This document shows, in pieces, positions 11,201 to 23,200 of a stretch of 64,000 nucleotides of DNA. The stretch's first letter is position 1, and each line of letters opens with the position of its first letter. Below the pieces are notes generated by a model. It saw nothing but the letters and a program-made list of their open reading frames with translations. It was not told the origin of the DNA and ran no database searches. Made by a program: the position numbers and the translations under genes. The stretch is from Andrena cerasifolii (lineage: Eukaryota; Arthropoda; Insecta; Hymenoptera; Andrenidae): positions 3,844,001-3,908,000 of the forward strand of contig NC_135129.1 in the NCBI RefSeq assembly GCF_050908995.1, in the 5' to 3' direction.

Positions 11201-14200
11201 TACACGCAATTCTTCCAGTCAGAAGCACTTGAGCACTTCAGTCCGAATAGTCTGGACACGAGAATCTAGTTCTGAATCTATAATCTAGTATTTATCTGTA
11301 ATCGTCTTAGTTTCCGTTATTTGTATAAAGTTATTTAATAAAATAAAAGTAATACGAAAAATACGGAATACAACAGTATGCGCGCGTGCTAAATCAAATC
11401 TAGAGTATAATGTAACAGAGGTAGAAGTAAGGATGTGGGTACCAAACAACCTACTTTCTAATAGGCTGTGAGCCTGCAGTACAAATAAACCTAATTATTA
11501 TTATGAGTAATCCCCTCTTCCCAGTTGCACCACTAGTTTCAGTTGGCTCTGCACAGGCTTAGGGTTAATACTTCGCACGCAAATGCCGCCTAGATAGATA
11601 CAGTGTTCGTGTGGGTTTAACTTTCGCTGATACCACAGTATTTTAATTCCTTCTCCCTTCCACTATCCTCCATTCTATCTCGTTTTGTTATCTGAAATTC
11701 ATTTACTTTTTTGTTTTGTTTGGAGGTTTATATTTGTGTGTTCATGCTGCCAAAGGCCTGTGCTGTGTTAGTCATGCAAATGCCGCCTATATTGCCAGGG
11801 CACAGTGGTCAGGGTCGATCGGGGTTGTCTCCCTAGGCCCGATGGGAGTCGCGACACAGTCGGAGGTTTCGGTGGCCGGGCGACGAACGAAATCTCGATC
11901 GGTGACTCACGTTTCTCTTCAGGATGCCGCATCTCGAGAAGTCAGTCACCTTCAGGAAGTAGTTATCTTCCTGGGGATCGTTGGGATCTGGCCTGATCTG
12001 GCAGTGAATGTCGGTGAGCGGATTGGCGGATCTGTCGTCGGCGAAGAGCGGCGCCCCTCTGAAGCCGACTGGCCTTTTGATCTTCGCTGTCAGCAGATCG
12101 GCGGCTGATCCTGCGCCGCTGCACTGGATGTCAGAGACCTCGTAATCCTGGGCAACGGTGGCGGCCACCTGAAACAATACCATACCGCCATTCATCTACA
12201 CGGTTTTGCTCGAGTGACAGACACTTGGGACGCCCTGGTATGCGATTCATTTCGTTCTTACGTACGACCTTGTTTCTTCCTTTCCTCCCATGGTCCACGG
12301 AGGGAGGGTTTCTTCTATTTGCACCGCGGCCCCGATATTTAATCGCGAGTCGATGCTGCGATTAATTTGACACGAAAGATGTTACGTACAGTGGGCCACT
12401 GAAGAATTTGGGCGCCCTTTAAGGGGGTATACCCGTTTGAACCCTCGGAAAATGTATACATTTTGTGGATTTTTTTACAAGTCAACGGTTTGATGCAGAT
12501 TTCCCGTTTTTTAACTATGTTTACATAGTATTATGAACTACTTATAAAAAAAGTTTCAGTTAAAAAACTATCGTTTTTCGGAAGTTACGGATACATGTCC
12601 GAAAGTCTCTCGATTTTAGACGGCTAAACGGTGGCCCTAAAATCTCGCGCTACGTTCAACCAATTTACTTCAAATTTTGCATGCAGAATCATAATAAGAT
12701 TCCGCATCGTCCAACGAAGGCGATTTTGAAAATTTTGAAAAATAAAGAAATGGTGAGAGATCAAAGGTAAAGTTAAATTTTTCTAAGAGAAAAATCCACC
12801 TTTTTCCTTTATAAATAATAAACGGGGAATCGAAATAAAAAAAGCCTTCGTTGGACGATGCGGAATCTTATTATGATTCTGCATGCAAAATTGGAAGTGA
12901 ATTGGTTGAACGTAGCGCGAGTTTTTAGGGCCACCGTTTAGCCGTCTAAAATCGAGAGACTTTCGGACATGTATCCGTAACTTCCGAAAAACAATAGTTT
13001 TTTAACTGAAACTTTTTTTATAAGTAGTTCATAATACTATGTAAACATAGTTAAAAAACGGGAAATCTGCATCAAACCGTTGACTTGTAAAAAAATCCAC
13101 AAAATGTATACATTTTCCGAGGGTTCAAACGGGTATACCCCCTTAAGGCGGAATAACTTTTTTTAAATTGGTCCAAATTGTTTGAGTCTTTTTGAGAAGC
13201 TAGAAGGCTTAGTTTACTAGGTGGCGTGTTTCGTAGGTGTGACAAAAATTGCAGTGGGGCGGAATAGGGAAGAAAATAGCGAAGGTCGCTTTCTCAACTT
13301 TTTTACCCGAGCCTGTAATGAGAATTGAAAAATCCCCTTTGTAGATTCAACTAATTTGTATATTTCATTGAAATCGATTTATGCACGCTCAGTGGTTAGT
13401 TTAATGTTGTAGTAACGCAAAGTCAAAGGAACATGGAGTTTATGCGCTCTTGTATTTTGTAACGGAACCTTTATTTTATTAATTGACACGCTCGTGTCAA
13501 TTGATAAAATCTATTTGATTGGTGTAAAAATACGTGCCCGTTGGAACAATCATAGAAATATTACTGGACGCTTTACGGTAATTTAAAGCCGCTCAGTTTC
13601 GCTTGTGTATCCGTACGTACGAGTACTGCCCCACATTCGTACTTGAACTTTACATTTTATGCCGAAAATAAACGGTGCCCTGATTCAAAAGAAACGGTTT
13701 CTTCAACCTTGAACTGGTAATTCTAGGTCAGAATGAACCGGCATTATTTTTTCCTCCAGCGCGGCCTCAGATCATATCAGTCGTCCACCTGAAAATTTCT
13801 GCACCCTATTTCCAGTGTGTTAAGACACTGCATGGAAACAGAATTTAAAAAACAAAGGTTATTGCTCACTGGCAATTTTTTTTATATATTTAGATATGTT
13901 GTATATGTTACCTAGTTCCTTAATTTAGATTCAATTAGCCCCTATCATACAACTTTTATCATAGCATATTTTCACCCCTTCAGGTGAAATTTAATCAAAT
14001 CTACTTTTCGCAGTACTTTCCATGTTATTTACCGCGTGTACGTTGTCAGAATGATTTTATAAATGACGCATCGTTAATTAGAATTTATAATACGTCTTAT
14101 CTTAATTGGAGCTCTTCGCAGCAACGACATAAGATAACGTGATGAGGTTGTCACTATTCTAGCTTTCCACTGGACACTGAAATCCTATTTTTTATTATTT

Positions 14201-17200
14201 CTTATTTTAAGTTATTTAGATTAGGCTACTAAAGTTGGAAAGTTCCTTGAAGTATTATTAAAAGAATTTTAAAATTCTTGAATAGTGAATATTAGATATA
14301 TGTATAAGAGAGATTTCGTTTTAGTTTTAAAATCGTTTATTTTAAAAATTCATGTGCAGTACGTGGAAAGATGTTTCCTTTTGGGAATTTTATCGTTAGA
14401 AACAAATTGGAGTAATTTTGTTCGCGTGATAAGAAATTAATTTTTTTTGTGTCAACACTACTGCAATCATTGCCACGAGTGTGAACTTCTAATCAGGAGG
14501 ATATTTATCATACGATATGACACTTCGATTCATTCAAAGTACAAGCATTTGAAATCGATGATTTACAGAAATTTATAAAAACAATTGAAGAGTCCCTGTA
14601 GAAAACACTAAGTGCTAAAATTAAAAAAATTAATTTATGGGAAAATGTTGTACGTGCCAATAGTAATACTATTGCATAGAACTTAATTTTTTACACATAC
14701 AGTGTTTTCTACAAGGACTCTTAATTTTTTTTTTATTTTTGCAAACAAATTGAAATCAAGCAACAAGTTGAAGTCGTTCAGCGAAACTATTGGCGTTTGC
14801 GATATTTCTTACAAGGTCCCCCAAATTTCTTTTTCGATGCATGCTTTTAGTTTGCCAGTGGTGTCGACAGAAGTCTTCTCAAAGTAGCTCCATCAGAAAA
14901 AATAAGTACACAGTGGGCAGATCAAGAGACTTGCTGGTCACAGCATATCACCGAATCGGGAGCTCAAGCGTTGCACAAATATTAGTATCCCCAATAATGC
15001 GATAATAGTATCAACAGTACACGAAACAGCAACAGGACTGTTTAATCTTAATCTCTCGATTTAGCGATGTGCCACGGCTAACAAATTCTTCTGATTTGTC
15101 CCTTGTTGACTTCTCCTTACAGGGTCGTCTTAGAAAAAGTGCTTCTCATGTCGACGTTATTAAAGAACTAGAAGCCTAAATTCAAGACAAAATTAGAAGC
15201 ACCTTGCAAAAAGTATAGTAAAAGGTAAAATACATTTTTGCCAAGCGAATTCAACAGTGCATTGAAAGAAATTATTTTGGAAACACCTGGATTTCCATAA
15301 AATATTAAATCCATATGTTTATACTTTCAATCAAGCCAAAGCAATAACACATTGTGATCATGAAGGAGAGAGTTACTCCATTTCTAAAATATCAGAGATG
15401 GGCAAAAATTTTATTTCAATAAAATTTCAAATCTTAATATATAAAGCAGAAAGCTTCTATATGTTTGTGTGGTTGTCTGTCGCCTAAAAACTTTCGAACG
15501 ATAAACTTTGGGGTCACGAAATATGCCTCAGCTCATTATGCCTGACTAATCCAGATGAATGTGACTATTTTCACTTAAAAAAAACTAAAAAAAATTATAA
15601 ACAATTTTTTTTTATAAAATCAAAATCTAAATTTGGGGCGAAGCCGAGTAGTAAAGCTAGTAACGAATAAAAGTTAACAAAATCATTCGTCATTTGTCGA
15701 ATAAAGTTGACCTGGGTTAATAAAAAAATTAGCTTTATTCGTCGAATAAAAAAATTAGTTTTATTCGTCGAATAAAAAAATTAGCTTTATTCGTCGAATA
15801 AAAAAATTAGCTTTATTCGTCGAATAAAAAAATTAGCTTTATTCGTTGAACAGAAAACTAACTTTATTCTTCAAATAATCTAAAGTTAAACTAACTTTCA
15901 TTTGATCTGTTATTTAACTAATTTTTTATTCAGTTAATACCGAACTCTGCAAAATATACACCTTCTCTCACTCCACCCTCTATAATCTATAGTAGCACAT
16001 CATAAGACAAAAAGGTGCTAACTCTATTTCTTCCTACATTAAAATATTAATCACCATCTCTACCCACGAATCCCAAACCCGTCTCGCAATATTAAAAAAA
16101 ATAATTACATCCAAAAACAGGAATTCAGATTGATTAATTTAGGGGTAGTGCCAAGTAGTTTCGCAACAAACCTTTTAGGGTTTACATTGTTCCCAACAAA
16201 TTCCAGAAGCATTGTATTTGCCCAGTCAGCACGTCCCGTCCCAATCCTTTTAATTCAAAGTCCACGCATGTGTGTTAATTAATCCCGTGGCAATGCCTAT
16301 CTTTAATTAACGCGGGTCACCACGATCCTCTCCCTCGATATCGCCATAGAAGCATATCCTTGCTGCTTATCCTAATGCTCGGTGCTGCGTTACCTTTGAT
16401 ACGAAACAAGGTGACCATCACGCGAGGGGAGCAGACTTCAATACGAGTAACGGTGTAAAGAAACGCTCTGATGCCCGCCTAAGATATTCGTTATGCGTAC
16501 CATACAGGTTGCCCATCGTACGGTCAGCCAGACAGGTAATCGTGATACAGGTCATGGTTGTTCCTCCGAGGTAGGCCACTCAACCTCTCGAGATTACGCG
16601 GTTCTTTACGATAACGCTGATAAACTGGCAGGACCGGGACCCACGTTAACCCCAGGGTGGCGGTGCGGGGTCCATTTTCACCTGTCTTAATGGGGGAAAT
16701 TCTGGTCTAAAAATCGTTTTTTTTTTTTATTTTGATTGTTTGAATGTCCAACCTTCTAAGAATGCGAGCTTAAAAGGAGTTTGTGAATTTCGAAAAGTTC
16801 CTGAAGTTATAGGCATTTGAATTCAAAAAATTCCGAAACTTTGTGAATATTTTTGGACATTTTTAATGGTGTGTCCAATAGGGAGTTTCATGCCCTTTAA
16901 TAATCTGGCATTGATTTCTATTTTAGACCATTGATTTAGGTGCTACAAGTTTTCTGACGCCTCGACTTTAACGACTTCCCAGTGCCGTTTGCAATGATTA
17001 ATTATAAAACAAAAAATATATTTGCATAATTTAAGACATCCTTAATACAATGCAAAAAGTCCCATTAAATTATATGTAGTAGTTTTGCTTTAATTAATTC
17101 CTAAAGATCGCCTATTTTTATGAGCTCTAAAACGGACCATCCCCTTAAATATCAAATTACATGTGTTACTTATTATTAGTATTATAAAGCATAGGCTCAA

Positions 17201-20200
17201 AATTTCTACACTTCACAAAAGAAGTCTAGTGGCTGATCTGGCTTCCCTTTTCAAAAATTGGAATAGAAGATTAAAGAATTGTATCTCGAATTTTTTGATA
17301 ATAAGAACATTGGAATTTCCTGTATTTTGGAATTGGAATTTAAAAATTGGTATTATCAAAAGTTATACAATGCAGATTGGCCAAAAGGTGAAGACAGAAG
17401 AAATTAAGGGGGCGCAGGCAAAAGTTTTGATTTTTCGACCTAGATTCAATTTTTTACTCAATAGGTGGCATCTACACTATAAGTCCTGAATCTCTTTTTG
17501 CAACCCCTTGTATGCATATTATGCTAGCTTCTGTCAATCACACTGTAGAACTGTTATCAGCTTTGTAGATGTTATACATACATATAACTGTCATTAGCAC
17601 GTTTGTAAGCATTATGCATACATGATTATTAGAAGAAGTGGTGCAAATCTGGGCCGGGGTCTAAATATGGGCTAGTTGAATTATTAGGTCATAGTGGGTG
17701 CTTCACTCCATCGGCAAAGGTGTAAAAGTACGACTGAGAAAGAAAAGGAGCTGTGGGAAATAGATAATGAAATAGATTAATCTTAAAAGAACGAACGAAC
17801 GAATCTACAAGATTTTACAGCTACATTTGTTTTATTTTTTTAAGAATAATCTAGTGAACTAAAAGTCAATTTGCTATGAGCACTATACTGTTGACATTGC
17901 AAGCTTGTTTTCGCATAATTTTTTCTAATGAATAGCATCGCGTAGTAATGACTTTCACTGCTCTAAGCGTCTATGAGCATGAGCAAGTAGTCTAAATAGG
18001 GGCTACAAAGCTGAAGACGATTTCAGCGACGTTGAAACTCATCAGCCGGGGCACCCACATGATGAGAATGCGAGTTGCATGTTTTGCAGAAGACTTTTCT
18101 CTAAAGACACAGAGGTAGAACTTTTGGTGAAGTGTTTTCAGTGTTATATGTGAGCACACCATGCCTGTGCAGGTGTTGAAAGGACATATGCACCTTTGAC
18201 TATTGTAAATACACCATCCCCTTCTAAGTTTATTTTTATTAGCATTTTGGACGTGGTTTAAAAAGATTCAGTCTGAAAATATGCAGTTTGCACTGTTCTT
18301 TTAGATTATTTTAATAGTAGCCCATATTTATACCCCATTTTCAAAAGCGAAAATTTGTGCTGTTATTTTAAATAGATAATTTGAAACGAAGATTATTTAT
18401 TTTCACCTTATTTCACTTGCGTATAGGATAAAGGACCCAATTACTGACATCTAACCAATTACTGTCACCTTAAGCTATTTTACTTAAAATAACAAATAAA
18501 TAAACTATAGTATATAATCTATAGTATAGATTATAGGTTGAATTACATAATTCTTTTTCTGTATAACTTTACAACGTTAATTTATTCGTTATTTTAAGTA
18601 AAATAGCTTAATTGGTTAGGTGTCAGTAATTGGGTCCCTTACCCTAATAAATTAAACATATTGAACATACAGATTCAAGTGTCGGATCACAGAAACCCTC
18701 AACAGGTGTGACAAAAATCCTGAAATAAAAGTGGTAGCCCATGTTTAGACCACTTCCTCCATCTGTGTAAACATTAATCAATTTCTAATGCTCATAAGCA
18801 TACTGAAGTGATTAAGGGTACATACGTGTGAAACTACGCGTACCTAATTATGTTGAAAGCTATAATTACAACTCTGCAAATCTGAAGTTTAATCTCTAAG
18901 TGAAGTGATTAAGTGAAACAAAGTTTAAAATCAACAGCCAAAGTAGCTTAATACCTTTGCATAGAGGATGCAAAATTGCACGCAAGATACAAGTATCCTA
19001 TAAGTACTGCAATTTTTTGGGAACTTATAAAATATTGAATACCACTTACAATGCACTTAGCCCCGAGCAGCTATCAAATAAATGAGAATCAGAGGCAAAC
19101 GATTGAATTTCAAAACGACATCCAGATTCAATTTTCATTTCGCGACGAAGAGTGTTTCAAAATTACTTAACGTTTCTAGAAGATAATTTCGACGATACAC
19201 AATAATTGCGTTAACGGTAAGGAGCTTTTTAATAACAACCTTCCACTGTTGCACTCGCCTACTCTTTCTTTAGATTTACCGCTGCGAGCGGTGTGTAAGC
19301 GATCGCTTTTGTTAGATAATAAGCAATTTCAAAAGGAACGTCAAACGAGGTGGTCATTATAACGCGAAGCGCACACTGCGGTGGGCATCGTTATAATTAA
19401 TAATGCGGTATCAGTTGAACGGAATTTTTATCTGTTGATGCGTCCCGCGCCGGGGCCATGCTGCGCAGGCAAATGTTAATTATTGAGCACACGCCAAGGA
19501 AGCGGAAATCTTTGTTGCGCGTGCCTGATTAAAAAACGGCGTATGGACTTTGTCAATAGTGTTCTTTTTCTTCTGCTGTGAGTACTAACGAGACACTCAG
19601 CCTGTATTATCGTTAGGATAATTGGAAAACGATCCACTGATCAGGCTAATTCTTTTGTAGTCATTAAGGGGGTAGTATAAAGGGGTGTCGTGAGGGGAGC
19701 TTGGAGTTTTATTAGTTGAAGGGGTTGTTTCTAATTTTATACTTAAATATCTTAACGCTTTAACGTGTTGACACGTCAGGTAAAAAATTAAACATTCTTC
19801 TTGGATTTAAATGTACAAAAGTAAAGTGTTTAGGACAATGGACAGCTGCGTTTTGAAGGAACAAAATGTTGGATGTACTCTTTTTGTCTACGAGCCAACT
19901 TTCCTCAAAATTAGGGAGGTCATTGTAATTTTTTACATAGATCTACAGGTAGGTATTTCTTCTGTTTTGATTGGTCTGTTATCATCAGGAATTGGTGAGA
20001 AAAAATGCACTAAAAATTAGAAAATAATTTAAATGAAATCGTAGGGCAGGATTTTCATTGTTTTTCATCCCTCATTTCGAGACTTGATTCTGTATGAAAT
20101 TCATTCGTATCCTCTTATGAAGTATCCTGCCCCACGATTTTATTTAAATTATTTTGTAGCTTTTAGTGCATTTATTAACAAATTAACCCTTCGTTGACAC

Positions 20201-23200
20201 ACTTTTTCGATCAATTTCGACATACCTGGGTGGCTCACACCCAGAGCAATTTTTGAACGACTGCCATTCTCATCTAAAGAATTCAATCGTTATGGAAAAA
20301 ATCATGGGTGATTTTCAAGGTCTCTAGAATGTATTCCAATAGATTTTTTATTGAAATTTTATCAAAATTTTCGTGCAAAAATTCTAGCTTACCATATATC
20401 GAAATAAAACGAAGAAAATCATAAACAAATTGTGACTTTTACAAATTTCAATATTAGGAGCTAACAATCTACAGAGTTGTTATTCAGATATAATATTTTA
20501 AGAAAAAAAATAGTTTATACGTCAGTTTTGGATCAAAGGTAATTATTTTGCATACAGCTTATGTGTGGCTCGCATCCAGAGTGTCAACGAAGGGTTAAAT
20601 AAAAGCGTTTAACTCAAATTTTTTATATATATATATTTTTTATTACTTTGTTTTTAGCGACTGAATTAATTGGATTTGTGGTTATCAGCGAATCCTTCTG
20701 TCTTTGGTCCACATCTCCTACGAGTAAGACGACTTAACTCGTCCTTTGTCAATTCTGTTCTCCTCAGTTAAAATGTTCTATCGAAACATTCGAGAACACT
20801 GAACTTCCATTATTTTTTTTGCGCGGTTCTTCTAAAAAAATAAATAAATTAGACTGTTTCTAGATTCCTACGAAGCACGTTGGGCTTTCTAACTTCACTT
20901 AAAAGGTAAAATACGCGTGGAACTTCAAAGATTTCAACGTTTCTTGAAAAATAGTCAAATGCTAGATAGGACATTTTAATTAAGGAGGGCAGATTCCTCC
21001 CTACTACTCCCAGCTAGGGGGCACTTTCGATAAGAAAAAATGTGGCGGTTAACAGGTTAAATGGCGAAACTAGAGGTCGAGTATAAAACTTCTCGGCCGG
21101 GCTGAATGTAACGTCGAAGGAGCCGGTATGTTCGACGATGATTTCCGAATCGTTAAACGGGAACTATTTACATTAAAGAAGAAGTCGGTGCCGTTCGAAA
21201 GGAAGAGCGCGAGCATAAGTGCCCCTCCGTTGCTGCGGTCGTCGCAGCGGAGGTGTTCCACTTGGCGGGGGTTTAATAGAAGTTTAATCAAGCCGTGTTT
21301 CAAATTGAATGCCGAACCATGGGGCGCGCCGATTCCACGGTGGATGCTTTTATCGAAAGGCTAATGTTTTTTCGATCGACCAGGTAACGCCGAACGGCAG
21401 ACGGGGGTGGCTGGGGGGATTCAATTTGGCCGGTGAATATGTAGTAATAGAAAGTGTTATAGCGGCATAACATCGACGGTGAATTCGTAGACGTAATGGG
21501 GAGCGGGTATATCGGTGCCGTTTCATATTTATCGAGGCAAATTGCGGCTCCGTCAAAAACCATATTATAATACAAGACACTGGCTGAGTGTACACATATT
21601 TGACAAGATAACGGCGCTGCCAATGTATTATTCATTTCTCCACGGTATTTTCACGAGCACACTGGAATTGTTTACCGGTCATAAGTTATTTACTGTCTCG
21701 AGGTTTATTGCTTTCAGGCAGAAAAGTGCCTGGCCCGTTCGCTTGGGATTAGGTGAATAAGGAAAATGAGAATGTGGGTATATTCGGAAGATCGAGTTTG
21801 GATCGAAACCGGAAAATTTCGGAACGAAATCGAGATCAGAAAAATTTGGATCGAAATCGAGATCGGATTTTTTTTTAGTGAAATCGAGATCGGAAAATTT
21901 CGGAACAAAATCGAGACTGGAAAATTTTTTATCGAAATCGGGATCTGGAAAATTTTTATCGAAATCGAAACCGGAAAATTTCGGAACGAAATCGAAATTA
22001 GAAAAATTTGGATCGAAATCGAGATCGGAAAATTTTGGATCGAAATCGAGATCGGAAAATTTTTTAACAAAATCGAGACGGGAAATTTTTGATCGAAATC
22101 GAAACCGGAAAATTTAGGAATGAAATCGAGATCAGAAAATTTTTTATCGAAATCGAGATCGGGAAATTTTTTATCGAAATCGAAACCGGAAAATTTCGGA
22201 ACGAAATCGAAATTAGAAAAATTTGGATCGAAATCGAGATCGGAAAATTTTGGATCGAAATCGAGGTCGGAAATTTTTTTAACAAAATCAAGACGGGAAA
22301 TTTTTTATCGAAATCGAAACCGGAAAATTTCGAAACGGAATCTAGATCAGAAAAATTTGGATCGAAATCGAGACCGGAAAATTTTGGATCGAAATCGAGA
22401 TCGGGAATCGATGGTTGATATTTAAAATTATTTACCCATAAATGGGTCGAAGTGACCTCGTGTACGACGAGACACGTATGAAATCACAAATTTGGTAAAA
22501 AAGGCAGCCAAAGACTTATCTGTTATTAAAATGTGACTAACCATGTAACATTTCCGAATTTTTATATGGTTAACACACACCCCTATTGCTTCAAGATCGC
22601 TTAAAAAAACCAAAGTGGCTCCAATGGCATTAAAATTTTCAACTTTAAAAATTTTGAACTGCGCCAAAAAGTGGTAGGTACTTCAAAGTTTGAATAGTCG
22701 CGTTTTTTTTTAAATCAAAAAGAAGAATGGCGTCGATATTTTGTGAGTTTTTGAAAAAAGTAATCACTATTAATATTTTTGAATCTTGAAATTAATTTGA
22801 AGGAATGAGAATGATCTGATGGGAATTACCTCGTAGAATGTTTTTCTATGGTTCAGGGTTAACGCGTTACGTCGTAAACAGCTTATTACCGAGAACAGGT
22901 TTTATCAATGACAGCGGTGCGTTAGAAAATCGTTTCATGCTTGTCATTATCAAGTCGTTCGTTCTGCCTTAGATATCTTTATTAGCTCGAAGGATAGGAA
23001 CGACTATGTAAATTCATTTTTTACGGGATCTTCAGCATTTACGGTTTCAAAAAAAGAAAATATAAAACCGTGAATTTACTCTCCGCCTTTTTATTGGCTT
23101 ATCACAATCTTCTGTAGTTGTTAACTATATTTGACAGGTATCCTGTCAATTTTCATTACGTAAGATATGTACTATGTTAAGGTGGAATTAGACAGTGGAT

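Noticed and set aside
11716..12108. 130-codon plus-strand frame
   Set aside because: Antisense shadow of ZP exon 2.
21714..22425. Several frames of 75-118 codons on both strands
   Set aside because: All are translations of a minisatellite whose units lack stops.
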